Assembly: GCF_028372415.1 (NCBI RefSeq)
Contig: NC_092877.1
Coordinates: 217,344,116-217,408,115 of the forward strand
Source of the DNA: Notamacropus eugenii
Taxonomy: Eukaryota > Chordata > Mammalia > Diprotodontia > Macropodidae
DNA: 64,000 nt
Reading direction: 5' to 3'
Of this stretch, positions 23,024 to 35,079 are shown piece by piece (position 1 is the first letter of the stretch; each line of letters opens with the position of its first letter). A program made the position numbers and the translations under genes. The notes beneath the pieces were generated by a model. The model was not told where the DNA came from. It worked only from the letters and a program-made list of their open reading frames with translations, and did not search any database.

Positions 23024-23062
23024 CACGCACACGCGCGCGCACACACACGCACACACACACGC
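23024..23062. repeat. CA/CG alternating tract (Z-DNA prone)
   Basis: About 39 nt of alternating pyrimidine-purine (CACGCACACGCGCGCGCACA...). It lies inside the CpG island, between the possible TATA element and the start codon. Confidence 0.85.
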
Positions 23063-23332
23063 TGGGCAAGCCGCAGCTGGGGCCGGAGCGGCGGCGGCTG
23101 GGGCCGGAGCTGAACCCACACCCAAAGCCGAGCGAGGCGCTGTCCTCCCCTCGTTCTGCCCCCGACTCTGTTTACGGGTCCGCGGCCCCGCACGTCCTGC
23201 TGGAGAGCTAGACAAGGAGGCAGAACCGTGGAGAGATCTGGATGTGATCGGGAGGTCTCGCACGGCCCCCCCGAACCCCCTTTTCTCCGTCCTCTTCAGC
23301 GGAGTCAGCGAAGCCCGCTCCCGGGAGGAGAC

Positions 23333-23392
23333 ATGGAATCTTGCGAGTGTGGCTTTGATGGACTTGGGGCGCTGATCCCCCTGGATTTATAG
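23333..23392 (+). CDS. Candidate 19-codon uORF in the EFNB2 5' region
   Basis: ATG at 23333 is in strong Kozak context (G at -3, G at +4) and opens 19 codons (MESCECGFDGLGALIPLDL) closed by TAG. It matters only if transcription starts upstream of 23333, which the sequence alone does not show. It is listed as possible regulation, not as a protein with a function. Confidence 0.2.
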   Translation: MESCECGFDGLGALIPLDL

Positions 23393-23696
23393 AGCGGAGC
23401 TGCCTTCCTCGAGAGCCTGCCCCTACCCGGGCCGGTTCTCCGGGGACCCCGCGGGGCCAGCTCGGCTGGGGGCGGTGGGACGGCCCGGCGGAGCCGGCGA
23501 GACGCCTTGCCCAAGACCCTTCCTCTTCGGGGGGTCGCTCCCGCGCTCTCCGGCTTTTGTTGCCGTTCCTGCGTTTTCCTCCCGCTGCCCTCCACGATCA
23601 GACGCCGTGAATGTGCCCGGGCACACTGGATCCCCACGGGAGTTTGCCGTTCGAGTTCCATCTTGCGCTGCTTTCCGGAGCCCCGAGATAGCAGGC

Positions 23697-23721
23697 GGGC
23701 GGCGGGGGGCGGGAGGGGGGG
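23697..23721 (+). promoter_or_regulatory. G-quadruplex-forming run near EFNB2 exon 1
   Basis: GGGCGGGCGGCGGGGGGC followed by GGGAGGGGGGG, giving at least four G-runs with short loops, ~280 nt before the EFNB2 start codon. Confidence 0.6.
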
Positions 23722-23808
23722 CTCCGAGAGAGTTTTTGCTTTGGGGGGACAGCTGGATTCTGGAATCATTCGTTTGGAGGAGCGCTCCAAGGTCCGCTGA
23801 AACTCAGA

Positions 23809-23815
23809 TGACTCA
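23809..23815 (+). promoter_or_regulatory. AP-1 consensus site
   Basis: An exact TGACTCA in the GC-rich 5' region, 182 nt upstream of the EFNB2 ATG. Motif match only. Confidence 0.4.
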
Positions 23816-23996
23816 GTAAATCGGCTTGCAGCTCTCACCAAGTGCACAGATCATTTTCTTTTGCTTTAGGTTTTTCTTATTTTTTTAATCGGAAGAATTG
23901 GAATTACGGGCGCAATCCTTGGTCCTATTCAGGTACGGAAATCTCCAGGAGCGGGGAGAGGCTTTGCCAAAACAAGGGACTTGGAGCGGCTCGAGC

Positions 23997-24118
23997 ATGG
24001 CTGTGAGGAGGGACTCCGTTTGGAAGTACTGTTGGGGCATTTGGATGGTTTTATTCAGGACTGCCATTTCCAGATCGATAGTTTTAGAACCGATATATTG
24101 GAATTCCTCGAACTCCAA
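23997..24118 (+). CDS. EFNB2: EFNB2 (ephrin-B2) coding exon 1
   Basis: Ephrin-B2 is a single-pass membrane ligand for EphB receptors and EphA4/EphB4, with forward and reverse signalling in arterial-venous identity, angiogenesis and axon guidance. This exon encodes residues 1-40 plus two bases of codon 41. It holds MAVRRDSVWKYCWG, then a hydrophobic signal-peptide core (IWMVLF), and the mature start SIVLEPIYWNSSNSK with the N36 sequon (NSS). It matches human at 37 of 41 residues from memory; the changes are in or next to the signal peptide. The start is fixed by strong Kozak context (A at -3, G at +4) and by an in-frame stop TAA at 23886-23888 with no in-frame ATG between. The exon ends before a consensus donor GTAAGT (24119-24124). 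Codon 41 is split AA|A and is completed by exon 2. It lies in a CpG island in the same orientation as ARGLU1. Confidence 0.97.
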
Positions 24119-24329
24119 GTAAGTTTGCTTCGTCCATTTCATCCCCTTTTCCCCTTCCTCTCGCATCCTCTCTCGCCAGCTCCTCTATGTCTATCGGTGT
24201 CAACGTCGTGAAAATGGAACGAGGAGATTCCAAGCGCCCTTGCCCCCTCGCCCGCGGCCCTGTGCCCCTCCGGGGTCGGTTGGTGCGTTGTGCCCGGAGG
24301 CAGGGGCCGAGGCCGTCTCGGATCGCGTC

Positions 24330-27300
24330 TTCTTTTTATGACTCTAACCACCCAGCCTTAACCCTTTCCCCTCTCCCCGCCCCCCAGCCTTCCTTCCATA
24401 GTCACTTTTCACTAGGTGGAGACTCCCTCCTCTGATTTAGAGCCTTCTGTTAGAGCAGCGGCATCCCCTAGCTTCTGGGCCACACAAAATAAAAGAAAGA
24501 AGGAAAGAGAAAGGAAGAAAGAAAGACCACCCTTTTCCTCTCCCCATCCCCCAAAGCAAAGCAAAGAAAGCGTTCTCCGGTGCTAAAAGCCTTGGGTTTC
24601 ATCTTTCACTCCACTGAAAGGTGTCAGATTATCTATACCTGATCCTCAGTCCTTTAAAGTAGGGGGTGGGGGGAGAGAAAAAACTCTGGCCACCACAAAT
24701 GTTACGCGCTGGAGAGGTGGGAGTGTGTGTGAGGAGAGGGAACAGGGAGTGGGAGAGAAGCTATGGAAAGGCAGGAAAGATTTCTTTTATCCATAGGAAT
24801 GGATTTGCTTGCAAGGTGAAGGTGAAATTAAGAAGCGTAAATAGCTGAATATCGTGTGTGATGGGGTGGCGGTGATGTGGTGGAAAGGAGAAAGATGAAG
24901 AAATCCCCAGGGATTAACAAACAAAAACCCCATTTGATTCCCACCCACCCCCACTCCCCATTTCTAAGCGTCGATCCTTCTCATAGGCAATCCTGCACTA
25001 CCTCATCTGGACAGACAACCGGGGGCATTACTAACCGTGGGGTTTGCAGACAAGCTACTACTGCGAATCCAAAGACAGAACTTGTATCTAACTTGTATCT
25101 CCTTCTCACCCCTACCCTGCATCCGGAGAAATTGAATTTTAAATTGCATACACACATCTTTGCTTCTATATACCACTTCATTAACAAGCCTTGGAAGGGA
25201 TCTATTTGTAGTCATAATTGCGGGCTCTTTATTCAGAGTCTTACTTAAAGCTAGGGGGTTTACATGCATTTGCATCCTAAAGATTGGAATTTTGAGAAAG
25301 AAGGAATCCGATGTTCTGCAAAGGATTCCTTTGTGATGACGGCTTCCTGAGAAGGTACAATGTTCAGATGTGTTTTATCTCCAGAAGAACTCAATCTAGG
25401 TTGTATTTACTGAATTTAAACAAAGTTTTATTTAGAGAAAGGGTGGTTTTATGACGTCTTCCTCATTTACCAGCACCTCCCTACTACCTTCGAACCCTAT
25501 CCACCCTTAATTCTAGGCTATTCGGAAGAAAGATATTGTAGAGAATAACTTTCTGTGCCGGGTATTACAATAAACTGAGGCTTAAATGAAACATTTTCAG
25601 GAATAACAGCCAGAACTAATGCGGCAAATGTGTTTACATATAAATTCTGTATTGTATATTAAACCATTCTAGGGATGTGTATCACTTCCTGCTCCAGTGA
25701 AACTTTATTTTATAGAATCCCCAGCATAAAGCCTGTGATAAAGTGATTTTTAAATTAGGGAGCTGTGTACTACCAGCCAGATCTGTGATGTCTAACCCAG
25801 GTCTAAAGCAAGTTTGAATTAGATTTAAGGGTGTTATCAGGCTGATGTAGAAATGACGTTCCCAAGTAAAGAATTTGCCTTCTACTCTTTTCAAGAGGAA
25901 AATTTATTATAGATTTCTTTAATCATTCTCAAGAATGTTAAGATTGGATGTTCACTCAAAAAAAGTTACCACTGTTCTCTATTCAAAAGGGAGGAAATGA
26001 TTTCAGGAATTTTCAGAAACCTTCAGTGCTACAAGATAATATTCTAAACATTTTGTGCAATTTAGAAGTTAATGTAAAAATTCAATTTAGCCTACCTGTC
26101 TGGATCTGCTCTTTAAAAACATATGGTAATTATTATTTTTTCCTTGACTTAGAAAGTAGTGATTAAAAATCCAATCACCCCAAAAATGAAATATGCCACC
26201 TGAATAGAATGTAAAAGTGTAAAAAAAAAACTTAATAGGTACAAGGAACAGGATGCACTGGTAGGCCTGCTGTGGCTGGGAGCAGTTGCACATAACTGCA
26301 CTGGAGGAATGAAAATGTATTCTGGAGCTAGTGAGCAGTTCATTCCTACAGAGGTCACTCTTCCAATACCGAATACTCTCAGCAGGATGGACCTCTTCTG
26401 TACCCTGTCTGGTTAGGCTGTCCTTACTTCTCACTTTCACTAATAGGCTCTTCTTAGGTGTTGATTTTTGCTTTCATGATGGAAATATTGATATTTAACC
26501 CTTATTAGAATATGTTTTACATTCCTCTGACTTATGTTTTTCAGCGTTAAACTGTGTCTTTGATTCAGCATTAACACTTTTGGGGTCCTCCTGTTTTTGG
26601 ATTTGGAAAGGTCCTACTTTAAAAAAAAACCTTCAGATAATAATATTTAATGCTTTTTCCCCCAATTTCAACAAATACTTTAGAAACCTCTTCCTTTCAT
26701 TTATGTCAGTGTGTTTGGGGATAGAATGAGTGAACCATTTTTCACCATTGTGAAAAAGCACACTATTAAAATTAGTCTTTTTCTTTTGTTGGAGTCATTG
26801 ATTTATAGGCCACTTGGAGGCCTAGACTTTGAAAGAGACTGCCGTTACTAATACTGCTATTGGTGTGTTTGCTTCATTTTGCAAGAGAGGAATTGCTTTC
26901 TAAATCTTGTTTGCTCAGAGGATCCTGAATATTTTTTCCCTTGGAAAAGGTCATCCTCACAGAGAATATAAGAGGAGTGCTAACTTGAGAAATTAGAATA
27001 TTTTTTTTCCTATGGACACTTGAAACTAAGATAGGACCCCTTTTTAGCTTTAATATAATAGCTGCAGCCTTTTAATATCAAGCCGGTTATTTATGGAAGT
27101 TGCATGTTCATTTCCAATGAAAAGTTCCAATTGGCAAGTCTGGTGTCACAGGAAGTAGTCATATACATTGAAATTTAATGTCTCTGGTGAATATAAAGTG
27201 TGCCATCATGGATTTATCCTGAAACATATATAAATACAATCAATTTTATTTAGTTTGGAGGTCATTCTTTTTTAGCAGGTGGTTGGCATAGGGAGCATGC

Positions 27301-30300
27301 AGCAGCTGTTTGAGCACAGGGTCCAGAAAATCCTTTGCAAATTCACCATCTCCATAGCTACTTTCATCACACTATCCCCCCCAAATCCCAGGACGTTCAG
27401 GAATTAATGAAAAGGAATGTCACATAAAGAAACATAGTAACTACCCTGTAAAATTATATAAATTACACTGCTACCTTTTATAGTTGACTTAGGTAAATGG
27501 TAGCATTTGAGGCTATTAAGTCTTCCTTTGGGGAATTCAAGAATGACTATGGAAGGATATAGCTTCTATTACTTCGTTAACATGTTTAAGTCAAGGATTA
27601 TTTCTGCCACCACCACCACCCTCCCAGTTCAGGGTTTTTGTTCAGATAAAATGGTACACCCCAATTGTCTTCTACAAGTTCACATCTCAGGAAATGGCCG
27701 TGCCTTCATATTCCCTTTTAGAATGAACTCTGTTCACTTTCTTGATGATTTTGGCCAAATGGTACAGTAGCCTGGTTATCAGGAAAAAGTGCTTTTTTCG
27801 TGTCTGAAGTTGTGATTCCCTGCACACCACATGTCAGGTTAACAAAGCATTTTTCTTTCTCCATGGGATCTTTCTCCACATCATGCACTATTCCCGATAT
27901 TGATTGACTCAAGAAAAACAAAGAGTGACTGAATAATTGGCAGATAACCTATAATACATGAACTCTGCTAGGGTCTACCTCTGAATAAATACTAACATGT
28001 CAGAGACTGATAAAGTAAAACTACAATGGAGACTCCTATTTAAACAGTCTATTCAGTAGCATATATTTAGCCAGCCTGCCCCCCCCCCCCCCCCCCCCCC
28101 CCCGCCATTGTATCCGAAATTCTTATTTTTGTAAGTAAACAAATGCACATTCACTGCTGATTGAATAGCCCCTTGAACTATGCTCTGCAGTTTGAGTTTG
28201 GGTTAATCTTGTCGGGTCTTAATATAGAGAGAAAAAAAGGACAAAGCACCAGGGGTGGGAATTGTTCGGGCTTTCACATCCACATTCCTCACATCTTGTC
28301 AGGATGATAAACTGTAGGTAATGGACAGTCGTCGTTTCACAGGACAACTGAGCCAACTAGAGCACAAAGAACTCGCTAAAGCGATATCTCACAACATGTT
28401 GGGTTGCCTTCTTTTCAGGGTAGAATTTATTTGGGAATCCTGTGTCTTGGGACTGCACTTTTTAACCTCAAGCCATTACAACTTCAAGCTTCAGAAGTAG
28501 GAGCTAGAGGTTAAACTGACTGGTTAAGCACTTGGTTTTAAATCTTCCACAAAGCCAAGCTGTTGACACTTGCCATGCTAATGCAAAGAAATTCCAATAG
28601 CGCCTCCAACCCTAATATGTATTCCTGACACCTATTCTAAGGCGTTATTAGTGCAGGTGAATTAGCAAGAGACTTCTAGACCAGCAAGAGCAGAAGTTTG
28701 GAATGCTTTCCTCTGGCCTTGCATGAGCAGGAGCGACTGGAGTGTAATTGGCATATTATTTATAGTAATTATGGAAAAGCCTCTTATCTGTAAACTTTAC
28801 TAAGGCCAAGCAGTTGGGTAGTGTAGTAATTAGCTTTCCGTTGGCATTGTAGGAAAGTGATAAAGCTTTTTTTTTTTTTTACCTTGACTCTCCACTGATA
28901 TATTTTAGTGGACTCATTGAGCCTCAGTGTGACACATAACTTTGAGCCACCTTTTCACAGAACATTCACCTGGTGAGAAACTATGTGAAATCCCTGGATG
29001 ACTGCAGTGATGAGTCACAGATATGGGAGTGGTAAGGAGAGGGAGCACATATGATAGGTCCTAATCACTTTTTTAAAGTTTTTTTTTTTAATGAAAACTT
29101 TATTCTTATAATTCTTAATTGCAAATTAGGAAAAGTGGTCTTCTGAGAAAAATCATGATTAAAATGGCCTTCATGTGTGGCTAATCTCTGCCTTCCTTTG
29201 CTACTGACATAAAGAACCAGTTTTTCAGGTCACTTATCATACATCTACATAGATTTGCTTATGAGCTCACCCTTTGTGGAGACTTAAATGGGAGTGTTCA
29301 ACTGTTTAAAATATTTTGATTAAAATATGCAGAACCCATAGAACTATAAGCTTCTAGCCAGGACTTAGTTCTTTCAGGGAAGAGGGTTTTTTTTTTTTTT
29401 TTGGAGGGGAGAATTAAAAGAGAGATGGCATATATGAAAAGCAAAGAAGGAAGGATGGCAAATGGGACAGCGTTAGAACAGCTTGGAAAAACTCCTGTGG
29501 CTTCATTGTCTCTATAAAGGCAGAGAATACAAAGACGTAAGCAATTCAGCCCTTCTCCCATGATGGAAAATGTAAACCGTTGACACGGCTCCCCTGCTTA
29601 ACTTATTTAATTCTCATTTTAAATTCAGCACTATACCAGCCGTGTGAACTCTGAAGATTTCTTTAGTAATCCATTTTGTAGTTCCGAATCAAAAACAAAG
29701 TGAAAGGGGCTGACACAATTTGCTTTTATTTTTAGGCAAATCAACCCTGGTCATAGTTAATAAGGGGATTACAACCCAGACTAGGTCTTTACAGATGTAA
29801 TGTAAATCAAGGGCAGAGTATAAAGAAACTGATCCCTTTTGATTGAAGTATGGTAAAAAGGCATAGAGAAACTAGCAGCAGTAATCTGATTGTATGGCAA
29901 TAAAACCACCATTTTCTGTCTTTCAGATAAAAATAATGTGGTAAATCCATGCAGTTCATAAGATGTAAAGGCAGATAAAGAGTGATACCATGGCAACATA
30001 TAGATTAGCTTGATGTTAAAAATGACATGTCTCTGAAAAGGGTGTAGAAAACTAAGGTCCTTGCTCGAGGCTGTTAGGTATTATGTGAGAACTGCAGAGA
30101 ACTTGGAAACTAGGATTAGAAAGTATGAAAAGCCTGCTTGTGGCCTGGGATGGTTAAAGGAATGAAGAAAAGTTGCTCAGTTCTTGCTCATTGGTGGTGT
30201 ATAATATGGTAAAGGTAGATTTCATTTACTGCCCTTTTTTTTCCCCTCTCTCCCCTCCCCACAACCCCCTCTTTTGGGGGAGATTTGGGCTGATTAAAAC

Positions 30301-32640
30301 TTCAGATCGCTTCAGTTGTTAGGCTCTGGAAGATTTTCCTTTTTAACTCCTGGCCTAACAGCAGCAGCCATTCTGTAGGATTAGCTGCACTCTGAGTTTG
30401 TTTCCTTAATCTATTTGGGCTTCAGGCAGGGACATGCTGGGAAGGAACAGAGACCAGAGGGGATAGGTAGGGCTGGGGTTATCTGAAAAGAAAACAGAGA
30501 CCTTTTGATTTCAGCCATCTTTCAGACTGGTCTCACTCTCACACTGCATGGGAGAGGCAAAGATAAACATTACACATTGTCCCTCTCTCTCAGCAAGATA
30601 AGTCTTCTGCCATTTTGGCTTTTCCCACCCTACCAAAAATAAAAGGGGGAATCCAGTTTTAATTCAAATTAGCAGTAAATCCAATATGCCAAAAGTGATT
30701 GGCTAATCCAGGTGATATTTTACTTCTGAAATGTCAAAACCAATCTCTGAGTTAAGGAAGACAGGCTGTACTTGACTTTGTTAAGATCTCATAAGAAACA
30801 ATTTTAATGGTCTGTAGCTTTGAAAGTAAGAAAAGATCCAACATACTTTTCCTACATACATCTTTTATTTCATCTATCCTGAGGAGCCTTGTAAAGACAT
30901 TGATCTTTTCTTTTTGCCCTCCACACTTACAACTTAGTTATTTTAAAAAAAAAAAAAGGCCTTTGAACCTATCATTAGGTACCATGCAGAGTTAACATCC
31001 TATAGGAACAAGCCCCAAAGGAAATTCTTGCTTTACTGCCTGTCATTTTGTGCCGCTAGGAAAGATCTTACCATTACTTTGAGTGAGCCTACACTTTAAG
31101 CACTAAGAAAATACTGAAGGTGTATTTTGAGGGAGGGAGTAAATTTCAGATGCGTTGGACAAAATGAAATTAACTGGTGTATTCTTGGAGACCTTGGTTA
31201 TGGTAGCTTTCTAAGTTTCTACACTTAGTCTATGAAAGTCTATGAAAGATCTTAATTAGACCTCAGATTTCTATTGAAGTTTTCTGCCCTGATAACCCAG
31301 TCCCTAGACACATTGGAATTGCTGATAATCATATTTATTCTTTAGTAGAATTTAAGGGAATTTTTTTTTCCCTTCTTGGTTTGGTTTTTGGGATGTTTTG
31401 AGTTTTACAAAATGTCACACAAGCAAATAGACAGTGCCTGTGGAGGGCTGATGCATTCCACCTCCTTGCCTAATTTAACCTTCAGTAGTCTATATCAAAA
31501 GATCTTTTTTTTTTTTTCATTTATCCAGACTCTGCTAAGCCAAGGGATACCCACTTCTAATTTACAGGCTGGTCACATCCAAGCACCTTACATTCTGCAT
31601 TTGACAATGATTGCTAATGGGCCATTCAACTAAAGTATTTGCTTGTTAACAGGGAACAGAGCATGATAAATGTCCAGCAAGCTTGCGGCCTCCTTCAGCT
31701 TTTCAAATGCAGACTGGTGCATATTTATGGCAGGAAAATGACAAAAGAAGTAGCTGAATTACTCTGGCCTTATGCTTTCAGTTAGGACTAGGGTTAAAGT
31801 GATTAAAGAAATAATGCAAAAAGCAACCTCATTTGTTTGCTTACCATTATCCACCATTTAGCTTTCCAACCTACTTGCCATGACACATTTCAGAAATATT
31901 ATAGATAAGGGTAGTGGATCTATCTAGCAAACCATAGGAAAGAGTAGGTGATCATTTATGAACTATTTTCTCTGCACTGAATGCCAGGTAGGCCTATTTA
32001 TTTAGCTCCTACAGAGAGTCAGCAGTAGGTTCTATACTATCAAAATATTGTTCATTTTTATATATAAATTTAAAGGTATACTTAGCATCCAGAGAATTTT
32101 GAAGTTGGTGAATGCCTTCATGCTGATTTCAAATAAAAACACATAATATGAGAAAGTCCCACTATGAACAACAAGTCTGTCCTGCTCTTAGTAGTTTTCT
32201 AAACAAAATATGATCCGGCAAATGGCAATAATGAAGTGTTAATTGCTTTACTGTTCCCGATCTCCAAAGTAGCAAATATGTGGATTTTCAAAATAGTTAA
32301 GTGGCAGGTACACATTATGAATGCTCGAAGTGAGTGAGTAGCTCGTAGGTGTCCTTCACTACATTTTGATTTGAAAGCCCATCGTTGTATTTCAATACTA
32401 CAGAACCTTTCTATTTTCTCTTTCTAATTAAAACAATCACCCACATTCTCCCTTTGCTTTGCTTCTGTGGCAGCCAATTTTAATTAGAGGTTGTGCTACA
32501 TTCCTCTAGTTCTCACTAGCCAGGTCTGCATTAGACCTGAGGCATTTTATCCACGTCCTTCAGACAAACCCTTCTCACACACCCACATTTGCTTCTCTTG
32601 CCCAGATTTACAGAATTTTTAAAATGTGAGCTGTAAAGGA
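24330..32640. other. Transposon-poor 5' part of EFNB2 intron 1
   Basis: I find no recognisable SINE, LINE or DNA transposon here, only short simple repeats (GAAA-rich 24487-24526, poly-C 28079-28103, T-runs). Segments that look like constrained noncoding DNA (unique, mixed composition, AT-motif rich) are 27050-27240, 28580-28860, 30300-30740 (with GATTGGCTAATCC) and 31620-31770. This is a judgement by eye; conservation was not tested. Confidence 0.4.
28079..28103. repeat. 25-bp homopolymeric C tract
   Basis: Twenty-five consecutive C residues, followed by G. It is i-motif/G4 capable and prone to sequencing and assembly length error. Confidence 0.95.
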
Positions 32641-32900
32641 ATGTTAATACAGCTCCCTCATTTTATAGGGGAGGAAAGTGAGACCCAAAGCATCTTACTG
32701 TGGTGGTAAAAGCACAGGATTTAGAAAGTGTTCTATGCTAATTGTTTGGCACTTAGCAAGTGGCTTACCCTCTCTCTGACTCAGTGGACTCTTCTGTAAA
32801 ATGGAGAGAATAATACTTGCACTGCCCACCCCTACAGGGCCATAGAGAAAATTAAATGACATCATATCAAAAGTGCTTTGAAACTCGTAAAAAAGATTGT
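32640..32900 (+). repeat. SINE relic(s)
   Basis: 'cctcattttataggggaggaaagtgagacccaaag' (antisense MIR scrap) is followed by a sense tRNA-type SINE: 'tggtaaaagcacaggatttagaa', 'ggcttaccctctctctgactcagt', 'ctgtaaaatggagagaataata', 'aaagtgctttgaaa'. Confidence 0.65.
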
Positions 32901-32904
32901 TACT

Positions 32905-33060
32905 GTGAATTGAATAAAGGAATAAAGCATTTATTAAGTGCTTTGTGCAAAGCACTGTGCTAAATGCTGGGCATAGATATAGAAAAGTCAGAGTCCCTAT
33001 TGTCAAGGAGCTCCCTTTCAAATAGGCAAAGTTTCAGCTCCAAGTCTGGTGGAGTGACCC
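32905..33060 (-). repeat. L2 3' end, antisense
   Basis: 'aaagcatttattaagtgctttgtgcaaagcactgtgctaaatgctgggcatagatat' and 'ctattgtcaaggagctccctttcaaatag' are clear antisense L2 landmarks. Confidence 0.75.
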
Positions 33061-33354
33061 ATGGTCCTTAGGATGCAGAGTCTGAGCAGATAGTAATTTT
33101 TCTTCAATGTCATTTCCACTGATAAAATTCTGATTTTTGCTGTTGAATTATTTGACAATGCTGCGAGGGCTTGCGGGAAGCAGAAATGGTAGTCTGAGGG
33201 GTGCTGTCACCTGTTGGTGGCAGTTGGTTAGCAGTTGTTGATGATGGTAATGAGGAAGGTGGACGCCCTCTCCACAATGACTTCTCCCCTCAATGAGGAT
33301 TGTTGGGCCTCGTCTGGAAGTATGATTTTTATCTTCATTCATCATCATCATCAT

Positions 33355-33475
33355 CAATTCATTTGAATGACCTATCCAAAGTTACGCTGTGGCAGATCCA
33401 AGACTAGGAAGAAGTTCATATATCTTGACTCTTCGTCCCTGTTCTCTCCACTAAACCATGACATTTATCTGCATA
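33355..33475 (-). repeat. MIR-type SINE fragment next to a CAT repeat
   Basis: 'aatgacctatccaaagttacgctgtggcagatccaagactagg ... ctctccactaaaccatgac' is an antisense MIR-type head. An (ATC)n run at 33340-33356 precedes it. Confidence 0.5.
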
Positions 33476-33969
33476 GTTGAGATTCAGATCAATGTGTATA
33501 GGGCATGGGGAAAGGAATATGGGTAAATGATTATATGGGTAGAGTTTATTTCCTGTGTGTTTTTCAGTTCAGAAACTCTGGGGAAGTTTAGACCTGAAGG
33601 ATGCTTTTTTTTACTGCTAATGTTTCATAATATCATTCCCAGAATGCATTTTCCCCACAAAAAGTTCTAAATAGTTTTGGGGGAAGGGGTAACTGAAATA
33701 GTTACATATTAAATATATATAGGAGGCTTTCCTGGGATACTCCCAATTGATGATATATCTATATGTGAAAAATGGGCTTAATTCCAAACAAATGTGAAAA
33801 AGGAATGTTCAGATTATTCATTATAATGGGAATTTCTATATTGAATAAATGCCAAATTTATTTCCAGAGATCTTTTATGTGATCACTTCTAAAGGCATAG
33901 CCAATGATTATATTATCCTATTCTTAAGAAAAAGTTTGTAAGCAGTGGGAAAACCTAGCTCTTGCCCTT

Positions 33970-34155
33970 ACAGAGTAGTGGAATGGGCCACTGAACTTGG
34001 AGTGAGAAAGACACTTAAACTTACAAACTTACTACCGGTATAATGTAGGGCCAGTCTGCTAGCCCTGTTGTGTGGCAGTTTCTCTCTAAAACGATGGGGC
34101 TAGGCTTCATGGCTTTCTAAGGTCCCTTCCAGTTTCACGTCTATCATTCTATGAA
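33970..34155 (+). repeat. Sense SINE relic
   Basis: 'agagtagtggaatgggccactgaacttggagtgag ... gtgtggcagtttctctctaaaacgatggggctagg ... aaggtcccttccagtttcacgtctatcattctatga' shows the tRNA-type SINE layout. Confidence 0.6.
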
Positions 34156-34257
34156 TCTCTGTCACTTATGGGTAGATGTTACTTTGTAACAGTTTCAAGA
34201 AACTGATTTCAGTTTTCAGCCTGTGCATTGATTCACATTATAACCTCTTTAATTTGG

Positions 34258-34480
34258 TAAGTACATGACCAGTAGTCTAAAGGATAGACTTGGAGCTAGG
34301 AAGATAGGGGTTTGAATCTGATCTTAAATACTTAGCTGTATGACCCTGGGCAAATCACCTAAAGTCTTTGAAGCTCTGTTTTTTTTTCTCTACTGAATGA
34401 GAGTAGTAATAGCACCTACCTCTAAAGATCAAATGAGGTGATATGTGTAAAGTGCTATGTAAACCTTGGAACACTGTATA
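34258..34480 (+). repeat. Sense SINE relic
   Basis: 'aggatagacttggagctaggaagataggggtttgaatctgatc', 'tgtatgaccctgggcaaatcacctaaagtc', 'aatgagagtagtaatagcacctacctc', and 'aaagtgctatgtaaaccttgg' follow in order. Confidence 0.75.
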
Positions 34481-35079
34481 ATTACAAGTTTTTTTTTTTC
34501 TAAAGTTGCTATATCTTAAAAATTAGTTACCCTGTGGCCAATTTGTAATCAGTCTCCTCTCTAGACTTAACCTAGGCTGTTTCTCAAGTGATGGCCGTAT
34601 ACTCATTGGACCCGTACTCGAAACCTTTCTCATTTGCCAAACTACCAGAGGTTATGTTCCACAAGCTTAGCCTCCAACATCACAGTTTCATTTGTGTAAC
34701 ACAGTGAAGCATGAGAGTAATGCTTTAATGGAGGATCATGGGTAAATGTAAGAAATAAGGAAAAGAAAAAACCAGATGAGATGATGGTAACATTTTAACC
34801 TGAATATGGACTATGAAGGTAATTGTGTATTATATGTATCATCCATAAACTTATTGCTATACTGTTTTATACACCTAGATTATGGCCCTCAGGAAACTTA
34901 CAGCAGAAATTCAATTCAGTAAATATTTAAGCAAGGCACTGAAAATACTCAGACAAAAATTGTTCCTGACTTCAAGAAATTTACACTCTCCTGAGTGCTT
35001 AAACATGTATTCGTATGAAGGGGAATAAGTAGAAGACAGGGACTTTTGTAGAAGGTGGAAAAAGGGGAAGAGCATGTGT

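Larger units (their letters stand above)
22640..24330 (+). promoter_or_regulatory. EFNB2: EFNB2 CpG-island promoter and 5'UTR region
   Basis: A sharp GC- and CpG-rich block in otherwise AT-rich DNA. It has GC boxes (for example GGGGCGGAGGGG at 22879-22890), two G4-capable runs, a CA/CG tract and an AP-1 site, and it spans EFNB2 exon 1. A TATA-like TTTATATT (22896-22903) and a second TTTATAG (23386-23392) are possible but unproven core elements. The transcription start cannot be fixed from sequence; it lies somewhere in 22.9-23.95 kb. Confidence 0.85.

Noticed and set aside
23305..23847. 180-codon minus-strand open frame in the CpG island
   Set aside because: GC-rich DNA leaves long chance frames; low-complexity Arg/Pro/Gly/Ser product opposite the EFNB2 5' region, no recognisable domain or splice structure.
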